Source of the DNA: Axinella damicornis
Lineage: Eukaryota; Porifera; Demospongiae; Axinellida; Axinellidae
Assembly: GCA_963931865.1 (NCBI GenBank)
Contig: OZ007511.1
Span: 9,195,840-9,259,839 of the forward strand
Reading direction: 5' to 3'
Length of the DNA: 64,000 nucleotides
Made by a program: the position numbers and the translations under genes. Within the stretch, counting starts at the first letter, position 1, and each line of letters begins with the position of its first letter. Below, in pieces: positions 43,839 through 55,900 of this stretch. Under the pieces are notes generated by a model. It was not told the DNA's origin and made no database searches. It saw nothing but the letters and a program-made list of their open reading frames with translations.

Positions 43839-46800
43839 TCAATCGGTATCGTTAGGGATCAAGACCGCAATCTTACTCACAGGCCTTCTATAGGTTCCTT
43901 GAGGGGTCTTAACTGTAACAACACGTACCAGATTGTCTTGTCCTGGGTGTGCATACACAACACGAGCGAGAGGCCATTTGGCTGGAACAGTTCCACTCTC
44001 TTGTAGGATGACTACGTCACCAACGGCAACGTTTCTTGAAGGAAATCGCCACTTGTTGTACTTGTTCAGGGTGCAGAGGTATTCGTTACACCAACGTTCC
44101 CAAAATTGGCGAACTAGATGTTGGCAGAGATGCCAGCGTCTCAACAGAGAGATAGATCGGTAGGACAGTTGAGAATCAGGTAGTGAAGTGAGAGGTTTAC
44201 CGATCAGAAAGTGACCTGGTGTCAGTGCAGATATACCATCATCATCAGGTGGGCGACTGTTCAGACATGCTTCTATCTGAGTCAATACTGTCGTGAATTC
44301 CTCAAAGGTGAGTCTCACAGGAGACACCACACGTTTCAAGTGTGTTTTCACACTCTTCACAGCAGATTCCCAGATACCGCCGAAATGGGGAGATCTTTCC
44401 GGAATATACTTCCACTGAATGTTGTGTGAACTGCAAAATTCAGATACTGCACCTTGAGTGATGCGGTTAGAGAGGAGATCTTGTAGTGCTTTCAATTCAC
44501 TCTTGGCTCCCACAAAGTTAGAACCATGGTCACTCCATATCAGAGCAGGACAGCCACGTCTGGCAATAAAACGACGGAGGGCTGCGATAAATGCTTCAGT
44601 GGTCAAATCAGACACGAGTTCCAAGTGAACTGCTTTAACCGTAAGACATACAAATAGACATATGTAAGTCTTAATGACAGTGGGCTTTCTCACGTGTCCA
44701 TATTTGATCTGAAAGGGTCCAGCGTAGTCCACTCCAGACTTCTCAAAGGGAGCTGCTAGAGAGACACGTTCAGAGGGTAGTTGCCCTAGCAATTGGTCTT
44801 GTGGCTTGATAGAGTGACGTTTGCAGGTGATGCATTGTCTGGTGATAAACCGGACTGTTTTCCGAGCACCAACAATGTGAAATCTTTGATTCAGAGAGGA
44901 TAGAAGTAAGGTAGGACCAGCATGCATCAGGCGCAAGTGCTCAGAGAGTACGATCAGCTTGGTAATTCGATGCTTTCCATCCAGAATCACTGGGTGCGAT
45001 TGTGAGTAAGTGAGGCTTGAGTTGCTCATCCTTCCACCAACACGTATTACTGAACGCTCTTTGTCCCAGATGGGGCGAAATGGAAGGAGTCGACTGTTCT
45101 TAGGGAGAGGTCGCTCTTTCTCCAAGGCATTGCGTTCCTTTGGAAAAGCTTCCTTCTGGACGTGCATCAGCCAGTAGCATTCTGCAGAATTCAATTCTGG
45201 CACAGTCAGGTGAGGAGATAGAGATCTTTTGGAGGATACAGAACGGAGATTGTTCACAAATCTGAGAATCCAAGCAGTGACTCTCTTGAGGTGAGTGAAG
45301 GTAGAGAACCGAGTAGTCGGGATGACTGGTTCAATGGGGTAAATGGAGGCGATATTGGTCAGATTGCAGACTTCTCTTTCTTCTTCAGGTATGGTCTCAG
45401 AGAGTGCAGTTGGCGATTCTGGCCAATGAGAAGGATCAAGAAGCAACCATTGAGGTCCCTTCCACCAGAGGTCGTGGCCTTTCAGTTGAAGAGGGAACAG
45501 TCCTCTTGAAGCGCAGTCTGCTGGATTCTGGTTGCCTGGAACGTGGTTCCAACGGTCAGGAGGGAGTTGGTCAACAATGAAAGAGATTCGATTTCCCACA
45601 TAGGTCTTGAATCTACGAGGATTACCGGTTAGCCAACTCAGCACAACGGTGCTATCGGTCCACGCAAATACTGATGTCACAGGAACATTCAGCGTCTTCT
45701 TGACGTGGCAAAGCAACTTGGTCAGTAGTTGAGCCCCACAGAGCTCCAGTCTGGGAATTGAGAGACGTTTGATAGGTGAGACTCTTGTCTTGGACATGAC
45801 AATCGCAGTGTGCACCTTTCCATTTGAGTCCACCAGACGTAGATAGACTACTGCAGCGTAGGCTTCCTCTGAGGCGTCGCTGAATCCATGCAGTTGCATA
45901 GAGGAGACAGAGAATCCAACGGGTGAGTAACACCGAGGGACATGAATCGTAGACAGAGAGGGTAGCTCCATTCTCCATTGTGACCACACTTCTAGGAGGT
46001 TGTCAGGTACTGGATCATCCCAGTCGAGCTTTGTCTCCCAGAGACGTTGGAGAAGGATCTTCATCTTGACTGTTACTGGAGAGAACAAGCCAAGGGCGTC
46101 AAACACTTTGGCAACATCAGAGACAACATTCCTCTTGGTCATCACGTCGACAGAGGGGGGCTTGGAGAGGCTGAGACGGAACTCATCAGTAGCAACATTC
46201 CACTCAGTGCCAAGCGTCTTCGAGTACTGATTGGCTTCAGAGAAGGTATGTACTTCACGAGAATCTCTCAGATCTTCAGGGATCTTCTCCAGAACAGAGG
46301 GGTCGTTAGAACTCCATTTTCTGAGTACAAACCCACCACGAGAGAATAACTTGACGAGCTGCTGTAGAAGTAGTAGGGCAGACTTAGAGTCGGCGGCGCC
46401 AGTCAAGCAGTCATCCACGTAGAATGACTTGTCAACGACTTCTGCAGCCAAGGGAAACTCGTGAGAGTGGTCAATGGCGTTTTGCTTAACGGCCATGTTG
46501 GCAGCGAATGACGAGGCAGATACTCCGAATGTTACTCGTGTCATTCGGTAGTCCTTCAGAGGCTCTTTAGGGTGAGATCTCCACACGAACCTGTGTAGGT
46601 CCTTGTCATCATCTGTCAGCTCAATCGCTCGATACATCTTGGAGACGTCGGCTGTGAGTGCCACAGGGTACAATCGGAAACGCAACAGAACATCAACCAA
46701 GGGAGGATGTATGGTCGGGCCCACAAGGAGTGTGTCGTTGAGAGAGATTCCAGTAGAAGATTTCGCCGAGGCGTCAAAGACTGCCCGGACCTTTGTCGTA

Positions 46801-49304
46801 GTGCTTGATGCCTTGTAGACGGCGTGCATGGGTAGATAGAAGGTGAGCTCAGGTGACTTCTCCAAATCTGGTATAGGAACAGCTTCAGCATGCTTCAAGT
46901 CGAGATACTCCTGCATGACAGTGTTGAATTCGTGGAAGCAACCCTTCTGGGTCAGAGAGCGCTCCAGAGAGAGAAATCTCTTCACGGCTTGTGATCTCGA
47001 CTCACCAATGGGTCTTGCATTAGGATTCTTTGGCAGAGGGACTATGAATCGTCCTTCCTTCGAACGTGTGTGGTTAGACTCAAAGTGACGAACCACTGTG
47101 CGTTCTTCAACTGAGAGGGAAGCTTGGTCAGAAGGCGGTTCTTCAATCTCCCAGAACTTCCTGAGGACATCGTCAGAAGATGTGACTGAGGTGTGGAAGG
47201 TCGTGATGTGGACGTTGGCTTGTGCAGGGGTTGAGGTGGATCCAGTGCTTCCACAGAGCACCCAGCCAAGGTCTGTCTCGAAGGCTGTAGGGGAGCCAGT
47301 AGGACCCTTCCGCCGGCCCTGACGTAGTATCTCAACAAATATGTCAGCTCCAAGCAGTATGTCAACTCGGCCTGGTTGACCAAAACCAGGATCAGCCAAT
47401 GGTAGATCAGAGAGATGTGTCCAACCCATTTCAAAGGTGACAGGCTTCATTGGCAGGTCACAAGTAACCTTTGGGACGATAACAGCAGTAACATCGATCT
47501 TCCTTCCAGAGGGCTGGAGAGACGAGAGTTGAAAGTGGGTGACAGACTGTATGGGGAGTTTTGTAGATATTCCACCTATCCCTGACACGCGGACTGATTG
47601 ATTCATTCGTGATAGAGAGAGACTGTGTGCTAATCGTTCGGAAATGAAAGATGCTGATGATGCATTATCCAGCAGTGCTCTGGCTTCAACGGTTGAGCCG
47701 TCTGGAGCAGTGATCAGCACACGACAGGTCATCAGTAGCACATCAGACTTCAGCCTTGAAGCAGCATGAGATCCCACAGGGGTGTCTGATTGAGAAGTAG
47801 CTCGGTACGGTACGGCTTTGTTCTGTGGTTCAGAGTGCAGTAGGGTGTGATGACGCTTCTGGCACACCTTACACTTGTGCATAGACTTGCACTGATTCCT
47901 GAAGTGTCCACCGCCGAGACAATTGGTACACAAACGATTGACCTTCACCACTTCCATCTTGTCTTCAGGAGACATCGCTTTGAACTTGGTGCAGATGTAT
48001 AGAGGATGTTTTTCGGTCTTGCAAACTGCACAGGTGTTATCAATATCTGAGCTGGTGGCAAAAGAGGTCACTCTGCTGTGTGGTTTCCTGGACAGTTGTG
48101 TTTGCCTCTTAGGAGTGGCACAAGAGGTTTCTGATGCCTGGGCCCGTAAGTCGATGAAATCAAGGAGTTCTTGATAGTGAGGGACATCAGCTTCGGCTTG
48201 GCTGTGTTTTTGCCACTCAAAGAGAGTGTCGACGTCGAGTTTCAGTTCGATCATTGAGGTGATGAACTTTCCGGGTAGATCGCATCCCAAAGTCTTAAGG
48301 GCACGAACATGTTGCTGAACAACGTCATGTAAGCGTCTGAGCTCTTTTCCACTTCCTTCCTTCAGGGGAGGAGTGTCGACTATCAGTCGTACATGAGTGC
48401 GTTGAATGAGGCGTGGTCTGTTGTAGCGGGATTTGAGGCACTCAATGGCTTCCTCATAGTTGTCGCCAGAGTGGGACAATCCCTCAATTGCATCCTTAGC
48501 AGATCCGTCCTTGATGGCATGTTGCAGGTAGACGGTCTTCTCTGCATTAGACAGACTGGTCTTGCTGTGTACTGCTGCAGTGAACTGATCCCAGAACTGC
48601 TTCCAGTGGATCAGATTTCCATCAAACGTGGGTACTTCGAGTTTCGGAAGTTTGACTCCAGTACTAGCGCTATCAGTAGCAGTAGGAGCAGGTGAGTCCG
48701 CAGTGGGAACGAGTAGAGACTTGATCTTCTGAGACGTAGTAGAGAGTTGCCTCTCAAGAGCGGAGTGCATGACGAGCAGTTCATCGTCATCAGCGATATC
48801 CTTGGCAATAAGCTCTTCATAAAGGGCGGCTAAGTTCTTCTTGTAGTCAGATAACTCTTCTTCGCATTGCATTAGCAATGAACGTTCAATAGGTGTATCT
48901 GACACGGCTTCCGCAAGGCGAGTCAAACCACCTTGTACGCGAGAGAGTTTGCGAGACAATGGTCTGCGACAATCTGAGGTCGGTGTGACGATGAGGTCGG
49001 CGAGAGTACTCAACAGGACTTGCAAGCGCACACTGAGTGTGGAAACATCGTCATCATGCCTGTCCATAGTAGCTTGTTCAGCTTCAAGGGTATCGGCATC
49101 ATCGGTAAGGTCGATCAGTTCAAAGTGTAGTTTCCTAAAATCTCCATCGAGAGCCTGTAATTTGGTAAACAATTGACGAGCGTGCTCGGCGGTGCGAGGT
49201 TGATCAGACGCCTCCTCCAGTTCGCCGAGGCGCGTTCCGAGTCGGGTGATAGACGCCCGAACAACACCTCTCCTTTTCCGAAGGTTAGCAGCGGAGGCAG
49301 CCAT
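43839..49304 (-). CDS. BEL/Pao Gag-Pol polyprotein, intact
   Basis: About 1,821 codons from the ATG at 49304 with no break. In order: an N-terminal coiled region; a DUF1759 Gag domain (KLEVPTFDGNLIHWKQFWDQ); CCHC-type knuckles (CTNCLGGGHFRNQC, CKVCQKRHHTLLH); a retropepsin-like segment (ARALLDNASSASFIS, with DNAS at the active site instead of DSG/DTG); reverse transcriptase (VFDASAKSS, ALTADVSKMY, catalytic FYVDD); an RNase H-like region (FSDASEEAYAAVVY); integrase HHCC finger and DDE core (GVDYAGPF, WSDHGSNFVG, SPHFGGIWESAVK); and a C-terminal DUF5641 segment. No envelope gene was seen. All enzymes needed for retrotransposition appear present. Confidence 0.95.
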   Translation of the reverse strand: MAASAANLRKRRGVVRASITRLGTRLGELEEASDQPRTAEHARQLFTKLQALDGDFRKLHFELIDLTDDADTLEAEQATMDRHDDDVSTLSVRLQVLLSTLADLIVTPTSDCRRPLSRKLSRVQGGLTRLAEAVSDTPIERSLLMQCEEELSDYKKNLAALYEELIAKDIADDDELLVMHSALERQLSTTSQKIKSLLVPTADSPAPTATDSASTGVKLPKLEVPTFDGNLIHWKQFWDQFTAAVHSKTSLSNAEKTVYLQHAIKDGSAKDAIEGLSHSGDNYEEAIECLKSRYNRPRLIQRTHVRLIVDTPPLKEGSGKELRRLHDVVQQHVRALKTLGCDLPGKFITSMIELKLDVDTLFEWQKHSQAEADVPHYQELLDFIDLRAQASETSCATPKRQTQLSRKPHSRVTSFATSSDIDNTCAVCKTEKHPLYICTKFKAMSPEDKMEVVKVNRLCTNCLGGGHFRNQCKSMHKCKVCQKRHHTLLHSEPQNKAVPYRATSQSDTPVGSHAASRLKSDVLLMTCRVLITAPDGSTVEARALLDNASSASFISERLAHSLSLSRMNQSVRVSGIGGISTKLPIQSVTHFQLSSLQPSGRKIDVTAVIVPKVTCDLPMKPVTFEMGWTHLSDLPLADPGFGQPGRVDILLGADIFVEILRQGRRKGPTGSPTAFETDLGWVLCGSTGSTSTPAQANVHITTFHTSVTSSDDVLRKFWEIEEPPSDQASLSVEERTVVRHFESNHTRSKEGRFIVPLPKNPNARPIGESRSQAVKRFLSLERSLTQKGCFHEFNTVMQEYLDLKHAEAVPIPDLEKSPELTFYLPMHAVYKASSTTTKVRAVFDASAKSSTGISLNDTLLVGPTIHPPLVDVLLRFRLYPVALTADVSKMYRAIELTDDDKDLHRFVWRSHPKEPLKDYRMTRVTFGVSASSFAANMAVKQNAIDHSHEFPLAAEVVDKSFYVDDCLTGAADSKSALLLLQQLVKLFSRGGFVLRKWSSNDPSVLEKIPEDLRDSREVHTFSEANQYSKTLGTEWNVATDEFRLSLSKPPSVDVMTKRNVVSDVAKVFDALGLFSPVTVKMKILLQRLWETKLDWDDPVPDNLLEVWSQWRMELPSLSTIHVPRCYSPVGFSVSSMQLHGFSDASEEAYAAVVYLRLVDSNGKVHTAIVMSKTRVSPIKRLSIPRLELCGAQLLTKLLCHVKKTLNVPVTSVFAWTDSTVVLSWLTGNPRRFKTYVGNRISFIVDQLPPDRWNHVPGNQNPADCASRGLFPLQLKGHDLWWKGPQWLLLDPSHWPESPTALSETIPEEEREVCNLTNIASIYPIEPVIPTTRFSTFTHLKRVTAWILRFVNNLRSVSSKRSLSPHLTVPELNSAECYWLMHVQKEAFPKERNALEKERPLPKNSRLLPFRPIWDKERSVIRVGGRMSNSSLTYSQSHPVILDGKHRITKLIVLSEHLRLMHAGPTLLLSSLNQRFHIVGARKTVRFITRQCITCKRHSIKPQDQLLGQLPSERVSLAAPFEKSGVDYAGPFQIKYGHVRKPTVIKTYICLFVCLTVKAVHLELVSDLTTEAFIAALRRFIARRGCPALIWSDHGSNFVGAKSELKALQDLLSNRITQGAVSEFCSSHNIQWKYIPERSPHFGGIWESAVKSVKTHLKRVVSPVRLTFEEFTTVLTQIEACLNSRPPDDDGISALTPGHFLIGKPLTSLPDSQLSYRSISLLRRWHLCQHLVRQFWERWCNEYLCTLNKYNKWRFPSRNVAVGDVVILQESGTVPAKWPLARVVYAHPGQDNLVRVVTVKTPQGTYRRPVSKIAVLIPNDTD

Positions 49305-49420
49305 GTCGACACTGGGCAACAATTAGAATCCCCACGAGGATGACTGTAACTAACAGGTAGGCTACAGTTTCTAACTATCTAGAGTCTGACTAGCAAAGGA
49401 CACTGTTTCTTTACCAGCAT

Positions 49421-49436
49421 CCGGCTCGAAGGACCA
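49421..49436 (-). other. tRNA-Tyr primer binding site of the full-length BEL/Pao element
   Basis: On the minus strand TGGTCCTTCGAGCCGG lies five bases inside the 5' LTR. It is identical to the site in the element at 12022. Confidence 0.85.
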
Positions 49437-49441
49437 ATTTA

Positions 49442-49618
49442 TGAGCGAGCCAGCTCCAGATTACAATAGATTAACATAGCTACACGACTGCCACGTTCAC
49501 TTCATTTTTCCAAACTTCAATTATTGAACTCACGTGAACATACAGAATAATTAAGATGAGTGAGATAAGAAGAGGGTGTGGCATGGCATGAGATCAGATT
49601 ACCAAACTAGCCTAGACA
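49442..49618 (-). repeat. 5' LTR of the full-length BEL/Pao element
   Basis: 177 bp, identical by eye to 43577-43753. In element orientation it starts tgtctaggct and ends gctcgctca. Confidence 0.95.
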
Positions 49619-49934
49619 TGTACATACCTGAATATGAAAGGTGAGGATCGATGAACATGCAGTTGTGAGACAAGGGTGATCTGAGCATGACTAATACATT
49701 GACAGCTGCATCAGCAAACGTACTTGTTTATTTGTAGAATGAATATCACATTTTATATAGTGACTCACTTTACCCAACCATGTGACTCATGAATGTTTAT
49801 ATTATTACAGGAAACTAGCTAGAGACATGCAACAAAAATGACGTATCACAGCAATATGAGTACCTTCTAGCTGGTATGATCTTAGCACCTGAGTACAGCA
49901 TTGAAAAATCTAATGAGCGTATAATGCATTAGAA

Positions 49935-52900
49935 ATGGCAGGTGTTACTCTAGAGGACTGTGTCAAGCAGTTTAGTATTTCTGTAGAGCTACTGGATACA
50001 ACAGTTAGTGATAAACACATCGATGAAGTCTCCAGGTTCTTGGAATGGAAGAGAGTTGCACCTTACTTGAAACTAGATGACTCTGAAGTTGATAAAGTCA
50101 ATTCAGATGGAAAAGATGAACTAGAGAGACGATTCAAGACCCTTCAGAAGTGGAAGAGAAAGTTTTCTTTCAAGGCAACATACAAGAGCCTGATACAGGC
50201 TCTCCTGGACTCTGGTAGGGCCAAACATGCTGAGAAAGTCTGCAAGCTACTGGCCAGTCTAGCACCACAGAAAGGTGTGTACATACTAACTAGCTACCTA
50301 CGTAGTACGTATATGTAGCTATATTATATATGTGCTGATATAATTATGCAAAAACAAGTACTAGTTGGTTGCTTTGGAACCATGTGATTGCCCTGGTTGC
50401 ATGCAGACAAGCTGAACTCATTGAAATGGGAAGAAGCTGGCCAAGATTACCTACAGGACATATCGATTCCATGTTTCTGTGCATCTGTGTAGTTATCTGC
50501 TGCCATGCATGCATGGAGAGCATGATAATTTCCGTGACAACCAGTTGTATATAATTTATAGCAACCTTGCAGGTGTTCCCAAGATTGTCACTGAGATGAT
50601 CTTCCATTAGCCTGTCTTATATGTAATTAGTCTCTAGTCAAGTAAACCTCTCATAAACCATCCACTCTACTCATCGACTATAGTGGAAGAGAAGAATGCT
50701 GAAAATAGTGGATTGGACAGAGAGCTAAAAGCACTGAGGGTGAGGAACATCTAAGATATCCACGTGCAGAATGACACGTGTTCTGGTTGCTATAGGAGGA
50801 AAAAGGAAAGCTGCAAGCAGAAGTGGGTACTGCAGTTGCACGTCTTCATCAGCAACTCAGAGAGATTGGTGCTCAAAACAGCAAACTGCAGAGAGAGCTA
50901 CAAACACTGAGGGTAAGGAACTGCAACCTGTAAAGTTGTTATCTCGGAATCCAAAAAGAAATAGTGTATGGTAAAAATGAATAAAAATAGGAATTCGTAT
51001 GAGTAAAGGGTCGGGTCAATACAAGGTTGTGAGGTGCCTGGTGAGTAAGAGAGGTAGTACTGGGAATAAATTCACAAGAAAAATGTCCAAATTACTGTAG
51101 AAATGGGTACAAAAGTGTGGTAAAATGAAAATTTGTGGTAGCTACAGTTAAAATGAAGTGATTTTGTTGAGATTCATTTCTATTGCACAAGTGGAGAGAT
51201 TGGTGCATGTACAAGCAATGGTCTTAATTTTCTTTCACAGTCATCAAGTAAATGTATTTGATGCTATGATAAGGTTTAAAAGTCAAATTCACCATGTTTT
51301 TGTACCGTTTCTACGTTAGTAAAAAGTTTAATTTCTCCCGGTGAAAAATGCCATCATCAAAGTACCACAGTTTGTGGACGATCTTGCGAAGGAGACATAG
51401 CCAGGTTTCATGCAATCAAGTCCACTGAAGGAAGGTCAACAAGATCTAGAAGATCCTCGTAACCGCGTGCACTGTTCCAAAGTTTTGTGGCCATAGCTAC
51501 AACAAGCAAATTTCTCAACTTTGTCTTTCTTCACGTGAGGGGACCATATGGGAGACGCATAATCAAGGTGTGGTCTAACCAGGGAAAGATAAAGTTGAAG
51601 GAGGGAATGGCTAGCTTGGTGCGTTATTGTAAAATCGTCTGTAGAGTAGACCAAGGATCTTTCTAGCCCTATACTACCGACTGATGGAATATGCTCGCCC
51701 CAACAGAGGTCATGCGACAAAAGAACACTGAACATTTTCACCTGATGATCTAGTGGGTGGTTGTCAAGGAGGAGAGGTTGTGATATGGGGTAGATGCAGT
51801 TCTCCTGCATGAGACTACTACATTTGTCCCGGATGAGTGCAAGAAAGTTGGTGCAAGACCAGCCGCTCGCCCCAATAAAATTCACTACCGCAGGATTGGA
51901 ATCATAGAAATTCCAGGAAATGACGCTAGATTGGGTGGACCGTTATCTATTCCAGGAAGTGTCATCATCCTGCCATGCGCTGTATTTCCAGAGAATTCGT
52001 TGTGGCTATTCCAGGAAGTAGCTGGGCAACATCTGCTCCAATTATGACGTGATTCGTGCGATTCCAGCTGACTACTGGTAGATTCCCGTATTCTTGCATA
52101 TGCACATTATAACTAAGGAAACGTAGGGCACACAAAAAAAAAATTGGTGTCAGCATTTTTGAAATAATTTATTATATCGCCCTGATCTGAATCGGTAATT
52201 GACTTGCATCACCTCGCGATGTTCAGGCGGCGGGCTCCTACTGAGCAGGTGGTGCCTTGCTCCATTTTGTATCTCTAGGTATCCATGACTGTTTGTAGAG
52301 TATTTGTGTAGCTACGTTCTGTCGTCGCCAAAAGTAATTAAGAAAAACTGGAAGTTTAATTATAGTTGTCAACATCTTATTTGTTTATTTTACTATAGCT
52401 GCTTGCTGTTATAAATTAAATAAGCTCCTGTGGTGGCTCAGCATGTCTTAGGACCGTGAAATCTTCACCATCTGTCCAGTAGGGTTGGGGGTCAATGCGG
52501 TCAAGGTTACGGGATCCCCGCACGGTGGGCGTAGCCAGACAATTTGTTCAAGCCCATTAATTTTTTCTCCCACAAAAATTAATTACTCGACACAAAGCAG
52601 GGAGGGTAGTCATCATGCAGGACTAATCAACATTACAGTAGCTCACACTGTAGCTGTTGTACGCTGGTCAATATCAATTCCAGCAAACTATTCGCCAAAA
52701 ATCTCCAGCGAAGTGCACGTGACCGCGAGCAACTCGATTCTACTGTTGGGAGACACGCCATAGGAAGCTCTAGGGTGGGTAAGCGTTTTGTGGCTATAAT
52801 AGGTTGAGCAGTCCTCGAAAGAACGACTCTTGAGGGCGAATAACCGCCATCTTGACTCCCCTCTTTGGAATACAGCGGCGTATAACTTCGGAACGGTCAT

Positions 52901-55900
52901 CAGTAATTACAAAAACGCTTCGTCCGGCCCTTTCTATACTGTTTGTGCCTATTTCAACACGGTCTTCCAAGTCTAGGTCGCATCACACGGCTTTATTTTT
53001 GGCGACAAACACTCTAGCCTGCACGCGCTGCCTTGGTTCTTGACTAGACTGTCAGTGTGGTTATTCCAGGAGCGGGTATCAACTACCATGCCACTACGCT
53101 GCATTTTGAGAAATCTTTTGTAAGGCATATTATTACAACATGACTTAGACTTGAGAATCGTATACAAGTAATACTGTATAAGTCTCGTGTGCCAAGTGTT
53201 ATGCTTGGGACAAGTATAAGTCTCGTGTGCCAAGTGTTATGCTTGGGACAAGTATATAAGTCTGACCCAGCATTTATACACAACTTATGTGGGACAGGTA
53301 AAAGTCACGGGGAGATTAAGTGAGCCCGGCATTAATGATAATTGTAATGCGGTTAGTGAGGTTGGCTCAATGAATAATTGATAACAAACCAAAGGTTCTT
53401 GAACTTGGCCCAATGAATTTGATGAACTGCAATGCAAACCTGTTCTTAATCTTGTAGTTGGCTCAATGAATTTCATGAATAGTAATTAGCTAGGTATTAT
53501 TGGCTCAATAAATTTCATAATCACAGAGTTGGTAGACTCTGTATGTAGGGATACGACGTACACGCAATATATGTCAATACAAAAAAATCTCTCCAAATCT
53601 CAGAAACGGTACACTTATAAGCCTTTATAACCACCTACCGTTCATCTTCGAGTGTTTTCATGACCAACAAGACTCCTCGCGTCGCGAAAAACCGGCGCGA
53701 AAGTACCATACACGGTACTCGCAAAACGGGCAAATTGTTTTTCTTTCTTCTTCTTCTTCTTCTTTCTTTCTTTCTTCAGACGGGCTAGCTCAACGTCGAC
53801 TCAATCTCTCATGATGGTTTTCGCACGAAACAGCAGCATTTCACACAGAGTAGTGCACCTGGCCATCGCTTTTTCGCAACCTCCAAGTTTTCACCATACC
53901 AGGCGGCTGCAGCTGCCCACTCAATAACTATGGCTTCTTTAGTCACGCCATTTTCTCGTTTGTACGCATGCGCGATCACTTAGCAACGAACGTAATTATT
54001 ACTCAAGATCGCTGAATTAGAAGTGTCTTTCGCCGTTGTGTTGACATCTTCATAAAGCCGAGGTAAATTCTAAACTCTGGTTACTCTGCGTATAATTTAT
54101 GTATGTTACTACCTACTGTATTCTGTGAGAGGGCTGAATGCCTATCTAAAGACTCAACAATATAAATCTTGCTACTTCTGGTATAGCTAATCATAGACTC
54201 GGTAGAGTCTATATGTAGGGATACGACGTACACGCAATATATGCTAATACAAAAAAATCTCTCCAAATCTCAGAAACGGTACACTTATAAGCCTTTATAA
54301 CCACTTACCGTTCATCTTCGGGTGTTTTCATGACCAACAAGACTCCTCGCATCGCGAAAAACCGTCGCGAAAGTACCACACCAGGTACTCGCAAAACGAG
54401 CAAATTGTTTTTCTTTCTTCTTTCTTCTTTCTTCTTCTTCTTTCTTCTTTCAGACGGGCTAGCTCAACGTCGCCTCAATCCCTCATGATGGTTTTCGCAC
54501 GAAACAGCAGCATTTTACACCGAGCAGTGCACCAGCCCATCGCTTTTTGGCAACCTCCAAGTCTTCACCAGGCGGCTACAGCTGCCCACTCAATAACTAT
54601 GGCTTCATTTGTCACGCCATTTTCATGTTTGTACGCATGCGCACTTAAACAATCACTTAGCAACGATACGTAATTATTATTCAAGATCGCTGAATTAGAA
54701 GTGCCTTGCGCTGTTGTGCTACTGTAGCTAGACTGAGGTAAATTCTCTGTGCTATATATGTTACTAGACTGTGTTCTGTGAGAGGGGTGAATGCCTATCT
54801 AAAGACTCAACAATGTGTCGCTACTACTATCTGGTATAGCTATTTTAGCTACACTATACTTAGTCTTAGCTATGGTCTTCAGCTCGGGGAGCACTGGCTT
54901 AGTATCCATCCAGAAAAGGGTTGGCTTTTGAGATGCTTGGGTCTGATTCTTGCTGGCAGTGTAGCTAAATGCCAGAGTCCAGTATGCATGCGCCTGCTGC
55001 TAAAAAAATTTACATAAACAAGTAATAAAAAACATTTAAAATGTAACAGGATGTAGGGATACCAGAACCGCAAAAAGTAAGGAAACAAGGTAGGGATGAT
55101 CACACAAAACAGTGAAGTATACAATCCCCCTACATATCTTTTTTCATTATACACGTATATGGAAAAAGATCTCTGTAGGGGGTTGTATACTTCACTGTTT
55201 TGTGTGATCATCCCTACCTTGTTTCCTTACTTTTTGCGGTTCTGGTATCCCTACATCCTGTTACATTTTAAATGTTTTTTATTACTTGTAATATTAGTCT
55301 TCAGAGTTCAGACAGGGATTACTAGCTACTGCCTTAGTATCCATCCAGAAAAGGGTTGACTTGGGTCTGATTTCTTCAGCCAATGTGAATACCGGAGTCA
55401 ATATTGTCCATATACCAAAGCAAGGGCTCCTACTACCTGTGAGGACACTGACTTCTGCTCTGTGATGAAATTGCATGCGCTGCTGCTAAAAAAAAAGACA
55501 TGAACAAGTAATAAAAAACATTTGAAAATGTAACAGGATGTAGGGATACCAGAACGGCAAAAAGTAAGGAAACAAGGTAGGGATGATCACAAAACAGTGA
55601 AGTATACAATCCCCTTACATATCTTTTTTCATTATACACGTATATGGAAAAAGATCTCTGTAGGGGGGTTGTATACTTCACTGTTTTGTGCGATCATCCC
55701 TACCTTGTTTCCTTACTTTTTGCCGTTCTGGTATCCCTACATCCTGTTACATTTTCAAATGTTTTTTATTACTTGTAATAACTAGAGGTGTTCATAGAAC
55801 ACATACCCCGCGTGGAACGTCTACAGGCCAGGATGCAGCTATGATCTCTGCCAATGCGCATCGAAAGGGCGCGGCTATCGCGTATACTGTACATGTGTTC

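Larger units (their letters stand above)
43577..49618 (-). mobile_element. Full-length BEL/Pao LTR retrotransposon
   Basis: Identical 177-bp LTRs (43577-43753 and 49442-49618) have TG...CA ends in element orientation. The 5-bp target duplication TGTAC lies at 43572-43576 and 49619-49623. The internal region has one long open frame. Identical LTRs and the intact frame imply a very recent, possibly still active insertion. Its LTRs differ from those of the element at 12022-15381, so it is a separate family. Confidence 0.96.
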
